Source of the DNA: Neorhizobium sp. JUb45
Lineage (GTDB): Bacteria > Pseudomonadota > Alphaproteobacteria > Rhizobiales > Rhizobiaceae
Assembly: GCF_004343585.1 (NCBI RefSeq)
Contig: NZ_SLYW01000014.1
Coordinates: 17,595-81,594, forward strand
Length of the DNA stretch: 64,000 nucleotides
Direction of reading: 5' to 3'
This document shows positions 41,965-50,938 of the stretch, in pieces. A program made the translations under genes and the position numbers. Position 1 is the first letter of the stretch, and each line of letters starts with the position of its first letter. The notes under the pieces are model-generated. The model searched no databases, was not told the DNA's origin, and saw only the letters and a program-made list of their open reading frames with translations.

Positions 41965-42546
41965 ATGGAAACAAAAGTTCGCAGGAGGCGTCCGGCCTTC
42001 GACCGGGAAGAAGGGGTGGCGATTGCCCAAGGTCTCTTTCATGAACGCGGTTACGATGCCGTGGGCGTGGCTGACCTGTGCGACGCGCTTGGTATCGTCG
42101 CACCCAGTCTCTATGCGGCCTATGGAAGCAAGGCCGAGCTGTTCAATCGGGCGATGAAGCGTTATGTCGAGACCGATTTCTTGCCTCTGGACGACATCCT
42201 CACGCCGGACAGCAAGCCAGCGGAAGCGTTGACGAAGCTCTTTATCAGGGCGACCGAACAATACACCCGCCACGATAAGTGGAAGGGCTGCATGGTCACA
42301 GAAGGCATGCGCGCTGACGACGAAACGGCGCGAAACATGGCTGCCGAGCTGGCCAAGGGTGGTAGCGACCTCATCGCCAGCTACATCCGTGACCATCATG
42401 CAAAGGATCCAGAGCGGGTAACCGATTACGTTCTGATGACCCTCCGTGGTCTGTCTTCCTATGCATGCCTCGGCTATTCGACAGAGCGTTTAACCCACTG
42501 TGCGGAAATGGCCGGGCGCGCGCTGGACGACGACTTCGCAAGTTAA
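41965..42546 (+). CDS. TetR family transcriptional regulator
   Basis: Repressor of 193 residues. An Arg-rich tail (TKVRRRRPAFDRE) precedes the HTH (VGVADLCDALGIVAPSLYAA, about 33-52), and KAELFNRAMKRYV opens the ligand domain. The pattern is that of the TetR group controlling short oxidoreductase operons. It is divergent from the SDR-MFS-SnoaL-SDR-SDR unit, with three TAGCG-N2-CGCTA palindromes between, so it is the evident regulator of that operon. Confidence 0.9.
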   Translation: METKVRRRRPAFDREEGVAIAQGLFHERGYDAVGVADLCDALGIVAPSLYAAYGSKAELFNRAMKRYVETDFLPLDDILTPDSKPAEALTKLFIRATEQYTRHDKWKGCMVTEGMRADDETARNMAAELAKGGSDLIASYIRDHHAKDPERVTDYVLMTLRGLSSYACLGYSTERLTHCAEMAGRALDDDFAS

Positions 42547-42578
42547 GCTGCCTGCAGCGTAATACGCTTTTGAAAAAG

Positions 42579-42593
42579 TTCGAACCATCGACC
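42579..42593 (-). repeat. tRNA T-arm-like degenerate repeat, copy 4
   Basis: The minus strand reads GGTCGATGGTTCGAA, followed by CTTTTTCAAAAGCG. It lies 33 nt after the tetR stop between convergent genes. Confidence 0.5.
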
Positions 42594-42608
42594 GCAAAGA
42601 ACCTTCTC

Positions 42609-43520
42609 TTAATTAGATAGTTGCGCGTTTTTGGGTTCGAACACATCTGTACTTTCACGCGCTTCCGGCACCTTGAATCGCGCCATGTCTTTGATCGGCG
42701 GAAGACCGAACATGCGAGCGTATTCCCGACTGAACTGTGAGGCGCTTTCGTAGCCTACCGCGAAGGCAACGGCTGTCGCTTCCCGCTGCTCGAACAGCAT
42801 CAGCCGGCGGGCCTGGAGGAGCCGCAACTTCTTCTGGTACTGGATCGGCGTCATTGCCGTCATCGCCGCGAAATGTCTGTAGAAAGCCGGCACGCTCATT
42901 CCCGCCAGCGTCGCAAGCGCCTCTGAACGGATGGTCTCGGCAAAGTGCTCGCGGATCCAGTCGATAGTTCGGCGGATCTGCGACATCCGGCTGGTCCCGC
43001 GAGCGATCTGTCTGAGCATGTCGCCTTGGGGTCCCTGAGACACTCTGAACAGTATCTCTCGTTCGATCATTGGTGCCAACATTGCTATATCGTCAGGATG
43101 GTCGATGAGACGCATCATCCTCAGCCAGGCGTCGATATGATCCGGCCCAGCGTTCGACACGACAAACTCCGAGTTCTCCCGGCACGCGCCGCCATCTCCC
43201 CCAAGCACGCTTGCGATCACCGAGGGGTCGAGCGCCAAGCTCACTGCTAGAAACGGGCCCCCCGCGTCATCGGAACTGACTTGACCAATGGCCGGAAGGT
43301 GAACGGGAACCACGAAATAGCTGGCCGGATAGAACCGCAATACGCGCGTGCCCACGGACAGTGTCTTCCTCCCCTGCAGGACGACGTGCAGCATCGGCTC
43401 GTAGACCTGATCCGAGCATGCTTCGCTCCGGACCATCGACACGCGGGGTATCCCGGTGGCCGTCCACCTGCTTTCGGCGCGCATCACGATGCTGCGCAAT
43501 TCATCCATCGCATTTTCCAT
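42609..43520 (-). CDS. AraC family transcriptional regulator (AraC_N type)
   Basis: Regulator of about 303 residues, with an N-terminal AraC_N (cupin-like) domain beginning TGIPRVSMVRSE and a C-terminal double HTH (LATLAGMSVPAFYRHFAAMT; FAVGYESASQFSREYARMFG). It is a close paralogue of the AraC gene at 51075-51956, at the other edge of this block. It is divergent from the SDR-MFS-LysR-SDR unit and its likely controller. The start is uncertain: ATGs at 43520 and 43508 are possible, and the frame is open to 43616. Confidence 0.83.
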   Translation of the reverse strand: MENAMDELRSIVMRAESRWTATGIPRVSMVRSEACSDQVYEPMLHVVLQGRKTLSVGTRVLRFYPASYFVVPVHLPAIGQVSSDDAGGPFLAVSLALDPSVIASVLGGDGGACRENSEFVVSNAGPDHIDAWLRMMRLIDHPDDIAMLAPMIEREILFRVSQGPQGDMLRQIARGTSRMSQIRRTIDWIREHFAETIRSEALATLAGMSVPAFYRHFAAMTAMTPIQYQKKLRLLQARRLMLFEQREATAVAFAVGYESASQFSREYARMFGLPPIKDMARFKVPEARESTDVFEPKNAQLSN

Positions 43521-43679
43521 GAGACGCATATGGCGACCGGCACGCGCGCGAGCAAGCGGATGAGAAGAATAGGCAAGGATGAGAGAAGAACCGGCACGCG
43601 GGCGGCGCATCTGCAACCCACATTTCGATTGTCGATAGGGCCGACCGGCTCCGACACATGAGACATAAGAGGTTTTCAG

Positions 43680-44432
43680 ATGAGACTAAATGGAAAAATC
43701 GCCGTCGTGACTGGCGCCTCCAGCGGCATCGGCGCCGGGATTGCCAAGGCGCTCGGCGCCGAGGGCGCGACCGTCGTCGTCAACTACGCCACCAGCCAGA
43801 AGGGTGCCGACGCCGTCGTCGCATCGATCGAGGCGGCCGGCGGGAAGGCTGTCGCCGTGCAGGCGGACATGAGCAAATCGGCGGATGTCATTCGCCTGTA
43901 CGAGACCGTGAGGGCCAACCACGGCAAGCTCGACATTCTGGTGAACAACGCCGGTATCGCCGTCTTCGAAATGGTCGCTGACCTGACGGAAGAGGCGTTC
44001 CACAAGCAGTTCAACCTCAACGTCCTCGGATACTTCCTCGCCATCCGCGAGGGGCTGAAGATCTTCGGTGACGGGGGTGGCAGCATCATTAACATCAGCT
44101 CGATCCTCAGCACCGATCCCTATCTGGCGTCGAGCGTCTACGCGGCCACCAAGGGCGCCGTCGACACGATGACCTTCGCCCTGGCGCGCGAACTTGGCCC
44201 CCGTGGCATCCGGGTGAACTCGATCCTGCCGGGCCATACGAATACGCCGGCAACCGACGGCAATTTTGCCGGTGAACTCGGCGAAAAACTGCTCGCCGGT
44301 ACGCCGCTTGGCCGCTTCGGCGAACCGGAAGACATTGCACCGGTCGCGGTCTTCCTTGCCTCCGACGATGCACACTGGGTCACCGGCGAATCCCTGCGCG
44401 CCTCAGGCGGCGTCCGCGGCGTCGGTTACTGA
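43680..44432 (+). CDS. SDR family oxidoreductase (3-oxoacyl-ACP reductase-like)
   Basis: Classical SDR, 250 residues: TGASSGIG (about 12-19), LVNNAG, INISS with the catalytic Ser, and YAATK. NYATSQ after beta-2 favours NADPH. The ending TGESLRASGG matches the glucose/ribitol-dehydrogenase-like subgroup. It is the first gene of a plus-strand unit (SDR, DHA2 pump, LysR, SDR) divergent from an AraC regulator. Substrate unknown. Confidence 0.87.
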   Translation: MRLNGKIAVVTGASSGIGAGIAKALGAEGATVVVNYATSQKGADAVVASIEAAGGKAVAVQADMSKSADVIRLYETVRANHGKLDILVNNAGIAVFEMVADLTEEAFHKQFNLNVLGYFLAIREGLKIFGDGGGSIINISSILSTDPYLASSVYAATKGAVDTMTFALARELGPRGIRVNSILPGHTNTPATDGNFAGELGEKLLAGTPLGRFGEPEDIAPVAVFLASDDAHWVTGESLRASGGVRGVGY

Positions 44433-44524
44433 CCAGCAGGTCGTCTTCACACCCCTGCTTTTACGACGTCCGGCCACCTGTCGGACGTCGTTGCACGTCA
44501 TTCTCGAAAATACCGGAAGCAATT

Positions 44525-45976
44525 ATGACCAGTTCGATCGACGGGGGCAGCGCTCCCATATCGGCACGACGCGCGCTCGCCCTGCTTATCATCCTCGCTG
44601 CCCAGCTCATGCTCTGCATGGATCTGCTGATCGTGGTCGTTGCGCTCCCGCGCATCGAACAGGATCTGGGCTTCACTCCGGCGGCTCTGACATGGGTCCT
44701 CAATGCGTTCGGTCTGGCCTTCGGCGGACTGCTCCTGCTGGGCGGCAGGCTTGGCGACATGATCGGACAGGTTCGCGCGTTTCGCACTGGGATCGTGATC
44801 TTCGTCGCAGCATCCCTTCTCGGCAGCCTTGCCCCGACTGCCGCGATCCTGGTGGTCGCGCGCGTCCTGCAGGGAATTGGCGCGGCATTGGCCGGCCCGA
44901 GCGTTCTGGCACTGGTGATGGTGACGGCGCGCGACGCCGACGAGCGTGCCAGCGGGCTGTCTCTCTTCATCGCCGTCTCGTCCATCGGCGCGTCGACCGG
45001 CTTGATCCTCGGCGGCGTCCTCACCGAATTCCTGTCGTGGCGCTGGTCGCTGCTCATCAACGTCCCTATCGGCGCCGTGGTCGTGACGGCGATCGGCAAG
45101 CTCGTCAAGGAAACCCATCCGAAGAAGGCCCACCTCGACGTCGGCGGCGCGCTGACCGCGACGCTTGGATCGGTCGCACTGGTCTATGGATTCATCGGCG
45201 CAGCCGATCACGGCTGGACGTCGGCGGGCACGATCGGATCCTTCGTCATTGCCGCGGCAATGATCGTCACTTTCTTCAGGATCGAGTGCAGGCACGCGGA
45301 GCCGCTTCTTGATCTTAACCTGGTTCGAAACCGGTCGCGTCTCGGCGGACTGGCCGTGATGGCGCTTATCGTCGGCGTGCATTTCGCCGTTCTCTTCATG
45401 CTGGTCCAGTATCTGCAGCGGGAATTGCACTACGCACCACTGGACGCAGGCCTTGCCTATCTGCCGTTGACGATGACCGTGTTCGTGATCAGCCATTTTG
45501 TGCCCCGGATGCTCGGGCGCTTCGGCCCGCGATCGCTGCTGGTTTCGGGAAGCGTTCTCGTGGCCGCAAGTCTTGTCGGCTTCGCATTCCTCGGACCGGA
45601 CGACATCTTCTTTCCCTCGGTTGTTGTTCCACTTCTCGTCCATGCCGCGGGGATCGCTCTCGTTTTCGCACCGGGCACGGTCGCCATCATGGATGGCGTA
45701 CCCGACGAACATGCTGGCTCGGCATCCGGGCTGCTGCAAATGGACCAGCAGATCGGCGGCGCGCTAGGTATCGCGGTGATAGCCTCGATCTACACCTTCG
45801 CCGTTGTTCCCGGAGAGTATACGTCCGGGCTGCCTGCAGCCTTTGGCAGCGGCGCTGCAATCGCACTGATCTCGGCGGTCGCTGCCTGGTTCTGCGTTCG
45901 CAATCCGAACGATACCGATCGCGTCGTCCATGATAGAAAACCGGACGAACCGCGCGCGACCGAGTGCGCCGGCTAA
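44525..45976 (+). CDS. MFS efflux transporter, DHA2 (EmrB/QacA) family, 14 TM
   Basis: Inner-membrane drug:proton antiporter, 483 residues, about 14 hydrophobic segments. LGGRLGDMIGQVRAFRTGIV is motif A; LILGGVLTEFLSWRWSLLIN is the motif-C region. It is a paralogue of the pump at 39545-40960 and has the same kind of neighbours (SDR upstream). A hydrophilic tail of about 25 residues ends in TECAG. It probably exports an aromatic or amphipathic compound; the ligand is unknown. Confidence 0.9.
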   Translation: MTSSIDGGSAPISARRALALLIILAAQLMLCMDLLIVVVALPRIEQDLGFTPAALTWVLNAFGLAFGGLLLLGGRLGDMIGQVRAFRTGIVIFVAASLLGSLAPTAAILVVARVLQGIGAALAGPSVLALVMVTARDADERASGLSLFIAVSSIGASTGLILGGVLTEFLSWRWSLLINVPIGAVVVTAIGKLVKETHPKKAHLDVGGALTATLGSVALVYGFIGAADHGWTSAGTIGSFVIAAAMIVTFFRIECRHAEPLLDLNLVRNRSRLGGLAVMALIVGVHFAVLFMLVQYLQRELHYAPLDAGLAYLPLTMTVFVISHFVPRMLGRFGPRSLLVSGSVLVAASLVGFAFLGPDDIFFPSVVVPLLVHAAGIALVFAPGTVAIMDGVPDEHAGSASGLLQMDQQIGGALGIAVIASIYTFAVVPGEYTSGLPAAFGSGAAIALISAVAAWFCVRNPNDTDRVVHDRKPDEPRATECAG

Positions 45977-46034
45977 GGCGAGACAGCAACCGGGCTCCCG
46001 CCCGAGGGGTCTTCGGCCATACAAGGACATAAAC

Positions 46035-46934
46035 GTGGACCAGCTATTGGCGATGCGCGTCTTCATCCGGATCGTCGACGCCGGATCGTTTGCAAAGGCC
46101 GCGGACTCACTCACCCTGCCCCGCTCGTCGGTCAGCAAGCTGCTGCAGGATCTCGAAGAGCATCTTGGGACGAAGCTCGTGGAGCGCAGCTCTCGGGCGC
46201 TGACGATCACGGCCGAGGGCGAGGCCTACCGTGACCAGGCCGTCGATCTTCTCGCCAACCTCGACGCGATGGACCTGTCGGCCAGATCTACGAGGTCGGT
46301 GCCCCGCGGCCGGTTGCGGGTGGATGTCGGCTCTTCTCTGGCCAACCTTGTGATCATTCCCGCCCTTCCTGATTTTCGACGACGGTACCCCGATATCGAT
46401 CTGCTGCTCGGCGTGAACGATCGCCCGGTCGATCTGGTCGGCGACGCCGTCGATTGCGTGATCCGGGGCGGCGAGCTGTCGGACAGCTCACTGATTGCCC
46501 GCCGTCTATGCCATCTCCAGTACGTCACCTGCGCGACGCCGGAATACCTTGCTGAACACGGCACGCCCAGCCATCCGTCGGATCTCCACGGCGATCATGT
46601 CGCCGTCAGCTACTTCTTCCCGCAAACGGGCAGGATCCTGCCGCTGCAATTTGCCAGGGACGGCGACCCTGTCGAGATCGAACCGCGCTCGGCGGTCAGC
46701 GTCAGCGAAAGCACCGCCCTCACGGAGGCGCTTCTGGCCGGCCTCGGGATTGGCCAGGCGTTCAGCTTCAGCGCTCGGCCGCATCTGGAAACGGGCAGGC
46801 TCGTTTCCGTGCTCGAAGACTGGACGCCGCGATCCCATCCCCTGCATCTCGTCTATCCGGCCACCCGCCATCAGAGCGCCAAGCTTCGGGCTTTCGCGGA
46901 TTGGGCCGTCGAAATCTTCTCCCGAATGGCATGA
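46035..46934 (+). CDS. LysR family transcriptional regulator
   Basis: LTTR of 299 residues. The GTG at 46035 with AAGGA 8 nt upstream gives the usual start (VDQLLAMRVFIRIVDAGSFA) and avoids overlap with the pump gene. The HTH (KAADSLTLPRSSVSKLLQDL) and an effector domain of the CrgA/AaeR-like group follow. It lies inside the SDR-MFS-SDR unit in the same orientation, unlike a typical divergent LysR, so it may be co-regulated with the genes it controls. Confidence 0.87.
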   Translation: MDQLLAMRVFIRIVDAGSFAKAADSLTLPRSSVSKLLQDLEEHLGTKLVERSSRALTITAEGEAYRDQAVDLLANLDAMDLSARSTRSVPRGRLRVDVGSSLANLVIIPALPDFRRRYPDIDLLLGVNDRPVDLVGDAVDCVIRGGELSDSSLIARRLCHLQYVTCATPEYLAEHGTPSHPSDLHGDHVAVSYFFPQTGRILPLQFARDGDPVEIEPRSAVSVSESTALTEALLAGLGIGQAFSFSARPHLETGRLVSVLEDWTPRSHPLHLVYPATRHQSAKLRAFADWAVEIFSRMA

Positions 46935-47078
46935 CGCTTCTGCCGGTTGATCGTCCATACCAGTGGATCTTGCCTCCATGGCGGCGAGCTTCTGCCGCCC
47001 CTCACATGGGCCTACATCAGCGTCAGGATGTCGGCCTGAACTGTTCGGATCGACCGCTCCCAACCAAGGAGAACGACC

Positions 47079-47834
47079 ATGTCGGACAGACTGGATGGAA
47101 AAATCGCCGTCATCACCGGCGGCACGACGGGCATTGGCCTGGCAACCGCAAAGGTCTTTGCGTCAGAAGGCGCCCATGTTTACATCACCGGCCGCCGCCT
47201 GGATGTGCTCAAGGCAGCACTCAAAGAGATCGGCGGCAACGTCACGGGCATCGTGGCGGACTCCACCAACAATGCCGATCTCGATCGTGTCATGGAGCAG
47301 GTCAAAACGGAAGCGGGTCGGATCGATGTCCTGTTCGCCAATGCGGGCGGCGGCGGCATGCTGCCGCTCGGTCAGGTCACGCAGGAGCACATCGACGGCA
47401 TCTTCGGCCGCAATGTGACCTCGGTGATCTTCACCGTCCAGAAGGCGCTGCCCCTGCTCGCCAGTGGCGCGTCTGTCATCCTGACCGGGTCGAGCGCCAG
47501 CATCGAGGGGGCGGCCGCATTCAGCGTCTATTCGGCCTCAAAAGCGGCCGTCCGCAATCTGGCAAGAAGCTGGGTCCTCGATCTGAAGGAGGCCGGCATC
47601 CGCGTGAACGTGGTCAGCCCCGGCCCGATCCGCACGCCCTTCCTTCTGGACTTTGCAGGCGACGACCCGGCCCAACAGCAGGGAATGCTGGACTATCTCG
47701 GAACGCGGATCCCGCTCGGACGGGTTGGCGAGCCGGAGGAAATCGCCAAGGTGGCTCTGTTCCTGGCGTCCGACGATTCCAGCTTCGTCAACGGCGCTGA
47801 AATCTTCGCCGACGGCGGCCAGGCACAGGTCTGA
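47079..47834 (+). CDS. SDR family oxidoreductase
   Basis: Classical SDR, 251 residues, with TGGTTGIG (about 13-20), FANAG and YSASK. GRRLDVL after beta-2 suggests NADP. It is a clear paralogue of the SDR at 41054-41797 (VIFTVQKALPL; RVNVVSPGPIRTPF). AAGGAG precedes the ATG. A perfect palindromic terminator follows its stop. This paralogy, with that of the pumps, shows that the 37-42 kb and 43-48 kb modules share ancestry. Confidence 0.87.
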   Translation: MSDRLDGKIAVITGGTTGIGLATAKVFASEGAHVYITGRRLDVLKAALKEIGGNVTGIVADSTNNADLDRVMEQVKTEAGRIDVLFANAGGGGMLPLGQVTQEHIDGIFGRNVTSVIFTVQKALPLLASGASVILTGSSASIEGAAAFSVYSASKAAVRNLARSWVLDLKEAGIRVNVVSPGPIRTPFLLDFAGDDPAQQQGMLDYLGTRIPLGRVGEPEEIAKVALFLASDDSSFVNGAEIFADGGQAQV

Positions 47835-47840
47835 ATAGCT

Positions 47841-47869
47841 ATGACGGCGGGAAAATTTCCCGCCGTCAT
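47841..47869. terminator. Bidirectional terminator-like perfect palindrome
   Basis: ATGACGGCGGGAAA and TTTCCCGCCGTCAT form 14-bp perfect arms around one base. It lies between a plus-strand SDR stop and a minus-strand SnoaL-like stop, where it can serve both transcripts. Confidence 0.75.
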
Positions 47870-47891
47870 TCATTGCCTTTGCTGAGGCCGT

Positions 47892-48362
47892 TTATACGAC
47901 GGAGAGAACGGCGGGATCGCCCGACCGCCAGATGTTGTCGACCGTGTTGTATGTGATCACCCAGACGTCGCCGTTTCTCACCAGTTCGACGTCATACCGG
48001 TTTTTCATCAGGTAGTAACGCGAGGGGTCGCTGCGCGGCACGTGCTGGGCTTCGACGAGGACATCCATTCGTGCCGTATCACCGTCGATCGTCACCCGCG
48101 GATTGCTAACGGAATGCGTTGTGTCCAGGCTGGCGAGCGAGGTCGTCAGCGCCGAGACGATGATATCCCGGCCCTGTATGACCGGATACTCGAAGCCGGC
48201 CTTGGCAGCGGCGGGTCGGAAGTCGGAAACTGCGTCTTCCGCAAGCGCAGAGGACAGAAGCTTGCTGTCGCGAAGATCGATCCCGGCGGTGAAGCGATAG
48301 AGGGCTTCGACGACGGCCAGCCTGTCAGCGGCGTCCTGTGCGAACGATGGGGATGTGGTCAT
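47892..48362 (-). CDS. SnoaL-like / NTF2-fold protein
   Basis: NTF2-fold protein, 156 residues. QDAADRLAVVEALYRFTAGI is the first helix, then AEDAVSDFRP and VVEA-type sheet strands (HSVSNPRVTIDGDTARMDVL). It resembles SnoaL_4 group members, which may act as cyclases, dehydratases or ligand binders. AAGGAG precedes the ATG at 48362. It is the last gene of a minus-strand unit (SDR, VOC, saccharopine-dehydrogenase-like, SnoaL, SnoaL). Confidence 0.8.
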   Translation of the reverse strand: MTTSPSFAQDAADRLAVVEALYRFTAGIDLRDSKLLSSALAEDAVSDFRPAAAKAGFEYPVIQGRDIIVSALTTSLASLDTTHSVSNPRVTIDGDTARMDVLVEAQHVPRSDPSRYYLMKNRYDVELVRNGDVWVITYNTVDNIWRSGDPAVLSVV

Positions 48363-48465
48363 GAAGGTTCTCCTTGTCATGCCGGAGGCTCACGAAGTGC
48401 AAGCCTTCCCGGCATCGGCGCATGGGGCGCAGATAGTCGTGATCGATGGATTGTCGGTGAGGATG

Positions 48466-48792
48466 CTATTCGAGGTCGGCGTCGATGCGCTCGATCAGGC
48501 CGTCCGCGTTGACGACAATCTTCAGGACGCCGATCTCGTGGCCGAAATCGCCCGTGAAATCGAGGCGGATGGTGGCGTTGAAGTTGTCGGCTCTTTCGAG
48601 CGACAACAGCTTGCTCTTCGTGTGGTAGCCGACGAAGAACCGTTCGAGGTAATCGCGAACACCATCCCGGCCGACGAAGGCGTCGCCGACCGAAACGTCA
48701 TCGATGACGGCATCCGAGGAGAACAGGTGCAGCGCCCCATATACGTCGAAGGCGTTGGCGGTGCGGATGAAGGCTTCGACGATCTTCTGCAT
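48466..48792 (-). CDS. SnoaL-like / NTF2-fold protein, 108 aa
   Basis: Short NTF2-fold protein, 108 residues. IVEAFIRTANAFDVYGALHL is the opening helix, followed by FSSDAVIDDVSVGDAFVGRD and a C-terminal sheet. It has the compact length of SnoaL_2 members. GAGGAAATCGTC precedes the ATG at 48792, 10 nt after the upstream stop. It may be a cyclase/isomerase-type or ligand-binding partner of the neighbouring reductases. Confidence 0.8.
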   Translation of the reverse strand: MQKIVEAFIRTANAFDVYGALHLFSSDAVIDDVSVGDAFVGRDGVRDYLERFFVGYHTKSKLLSLERADNFNATIRLDFTGDFGHEIGVLKIVVNADGLIERIDADLE

Positions 48793-48802
48793 GACGATTT
48801 CC

Positions 48803-49783
48803 TCAGAGATCGATGATCGTGGTGTCGGCGATGGTTTGCGCAAAACCGTTTCCAAACAGGCCAGCCGGGGTCTGGAAGCCGGGGCGCGCTTCACCTGCTA
48901 GAATACGGCGCCCGGCCTCAGCCGCGGCCATGGCCGTGAAGGTGTAGCCGTTGACGGTATCGAGGAGTGATTGGACGATCTGCCCCTGCGCGTCCGTGAC
49001 CTCGACCAGCGCCTGGTAGCGGTTCGCCAGCCGTTCTTTCTCGCTCGGCCCGTCCGGGAGAGCCGAGAGATCGCCCTGCGGAAAGCCGTCGCCGGTGACA
49101 TGCACGAAAGTCTCGATATGGGGAATACCCGTTGCCCGCCAGATCGTGATGAGGTCGGGAAGCGTCACCCGGAAGCAATCGACCGCGCCCTTGCCGAAGT
49201 CGAAGGTCTGAGTGTCGGCCTCCGCCGGGGTCAATGCGCCATGCACGCGCTTTAGAGTTTCGGCCGTCAAATTCTCGGTGGCGCTGATCGCCGACCCGCG
49301 CGAAAGACCACCGGCAACATGCAGTACGATCCTGATCTTGCGGGGATTGGCGACGCGACCGCCACCATGTCCGGCGAGGCTCCCGAGCATGGCAACACTG
49401 CCACCCCCGCCCGGCATCAGCATGACACCTGCGGCCTTGGCCTCGTCATCGAGCGCTTCGGCCAGTCGGTAGCTGTCGAGTTCGGCTGCCGTATCGAGAT
49501 AGTGCACGCCATTGCGGATAGACGCCTTCATCAACGCATCGGCGGTGCGCATGAAAGGTCCAGCGCAGTTCAGGAGGACGGAGATACCGGCGAGGCCCGT
49601 GTCGATCGCCGTAGCGTCGTCGAGACCGAACGCGCGATACTCCATGCCAAGTTCGGAGGCGAGCTTTGCGAGGGTCGCTTCGCTGCGGCCTGCAAGAACG
49701 ATTGGCGTGCCTGCCGCCTTCGCATGCTGTGCCGCCATGCGACCAGTATAGCCGGTCGCGCCGTAGATCATCAGTTTTGTCAT
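48803..49783 (-). CDS. Saccharopine dehydrogenase-like / trans-acting enoyl-reductase-like oxidoreductase
   Basis: Rossmann-fold reductase, 326 residues from the ATG at 49783. The N-terminal MIYGATGYTGRMAAQHAKAA is the dinucleotide motif seen in saccharopine-dehydrogenase-like and trans-acting enoyl reductase proteins. GRSEATL and LLNCAGPFMRTADAL follow, then a GGGGSVAMLGSLAG segment. Substrate unknown; double-bond or keto reduction is likely. The stop of the VOC gene lies 1 nt upstream, so expression is coupled. Confidence 0.8.
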   Translation of the reverse strand: MTKLMIYGATGYTGRMAAQHAKAAGTPIVLAGRSEATLAKLASELGMEYRAFGLDDATAIDTGLAGISVLLNCAGPFMRTADALMKASIRNGVHYLDTAAELDSYRLAEALDDEAKAAGVMLMPGGGGSVAMLGSLAGHGGGRVANPRKIRIVLHVAGGLSRGSAISATENLTAETLKRVHGALTPAEADTQTFDFGKGAVDCFRVTLPDLITIWRATGIPHIETFVHVTGDGFPQGDLSALPDGPSEKERLANRYQALVEVTDAQGQIVQSLLDTVNGYTFTAMAAAEAGRRILAGEARPGFQTPAGLFGNGFAQTIADTTIIDL

Positions 49784-49784
49784 G

Positions 49785-50180
49785 TTAGTGCTGCCATTCC
49801 TTGTAGACGAATTCGAGGCTGTAGCCGTCGGGGTCGCGCACCTGCGCGGCGTAGTAGCGAGGGTCGTAGTGAAGCTGCGGGCCAGGCGGATGGATTTGCG
49901 AGGCGCCCGCAGCCATCGCCGCGGCGAAGCCGGCATCGACCTGGGAGGCGTCGTTCGCGACAAAGCCGACATGGGCGGCGCGGCCTTCGACAATCCCCAC
50001 CCGCAGCCAAAAGAACACCCGGCCGTTTGCGCCGAACCCCTTCAGGTCCGGATGACCAGGAGGGCCATCCTTTCCATCGTAGTCATGCGCGTGGACAATC
50101 CCGAGTGGAGCGAGCGCCGCTTCGTAGAAGGCGATCGACCGATCGATGTCGCTGACGGATAGGAAGACGTGATCGAGCAT
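49785..50180 (-). CDS. VOC family (glyoxalase/dioxygenase-fold) protein
   Basis: Vicinal-oxygen-chelate protein, 131 residues: LDHVFLSVSDIDRSIAFYEA (first beta-alpha-beta module with a His metal ligand) and DPDGYSLEFVYKE (terminal Glu ligand). HVGFVANDASQVDAGFAAAM is the second module. Members include glyoxalase I, extradiol dioxygenases and resistance proteins. Its tight coupling to the enoyl-reductase-like gene and an SDR suggests handling of an oxidised or electrophilic metabolite. Confidence 0.87.
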   Translation of the reverse strand: MLDHVFLSVSDIDRSIAFYEAALAPLGIVHAHDYDGKDGPPGHPDLKGFGANGRVFFWLRVGIVEGRAAHVGFVANDASQVDAGFAAAMAAGASQIHPPGPQLHYDPRYYAAQVRDPDGYSLEFVYKEWQH

Positions 50181-50194
50181 GGCGCTCTCCTTGT

Positions 50195-50938
50195 TCAGAT
50201 GATGTAGCCGCCGGCGACTTCGATGTTCTGGGCATTGATCCAGCGGTTCTCGCTCGACAGCAGGCTGGCGACGACTTCGCCGATATCCTCCGGCTCGCCG
50301 ACACGGCCGAGCGCTGTCTGTCCGGCAAGCATGGCTTCGAACTCGTCATTCAGGCCACCGCCCAGCTCCGTGCGGATCGCACCGGGGGCGATCGAGTTCG
50401 CCCGGATGCCACGACTGCCGAACTCCTTGGCCATGTAGCGGGTCAGGACTTCGAGACCACCTTTGAAGGCGGCATAGGGCGCGACGCCTGATGTCGCCAC
50501 ACGGGTGGTGGCGCTGGTGATGTTGATGATCTGGCCACCGTCGGCCATCAGCGGCAGCAGGATCTGGGTCAGGAAGAACGGACCCTTGAGATGGACATTG
50601 AACAGCCCGTCGAACTGCTCTTCGGTCACGGTGGCGATCGGATTGAACAGGCCGTGGCCGGCATTGTTGACGAGATAGTCAAAGTCGCTGCGGGCGAATA
50701 CGGACTGCAGTGCCGCCGCGACGGCATCCCGGAATGCCGGGAACGAACTGATATCTCCGACGTCGAGCTTCAGCGCCACGGCCTTTCCGCCGCCCTGGGT
50801 GATCTCCGTCACGACCTCTTCGGCCTTGTCGGGGCTGCTGTTGTAGGTGACGATGACACCCATGCCTTTGCGGGCGCATTCGATGGCGGCGCTTGCTCCG
50901 AGGCCTCGGCTGCTGCCGGTGATGATGGCGATCTTCAT
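50195..50938 (-). CDS. SDR family oxidoreductase
   Basis: Classical SDR, 247 residues: TGSSRGLG (about 7-14), LVNNAGHG, ITSATT with Ser, and YAAFK. The stretch TYNSSPDKAEEVV after beta-2 resembles NADPH-dependent 3-oxoacyl reductases. It heads the minus-strand unit running down to 47892 and is divergent from the second AraC gene. Reaction: reduction or oxidation of an unknown carbonyl or alcohol. Confidence 0.87.
   Translation of the reverse strand: MKIAIITGSSRGLGASAAIECARKGMGVIVTYNSSPDKAEEVVTEITQGGGKAVALKLDVGDISSFPAFRDAVAAALQSVFARSDFDYLVNNAGHGLFNPIATVTEEQFDGLFNVHLKGPFFLTQILLPLMADGGQIINITSATTRVATSGVAPYAAFKGGLEVLTRYMAKEFGSRGIRANSIAPGAIRTELGGGLNDEFEAMLAGQTALGRVGEPEDIGEVVASLLSSENRWINAQNIEVAGGYII

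Noticed and set aside
44498..45739. 413-residue frame antisense to the second DHA2 pump gene
   Set aside because: Extremely His/Asp/Arg/Gln-rich shadow of a membrane-protein gene; no domain.
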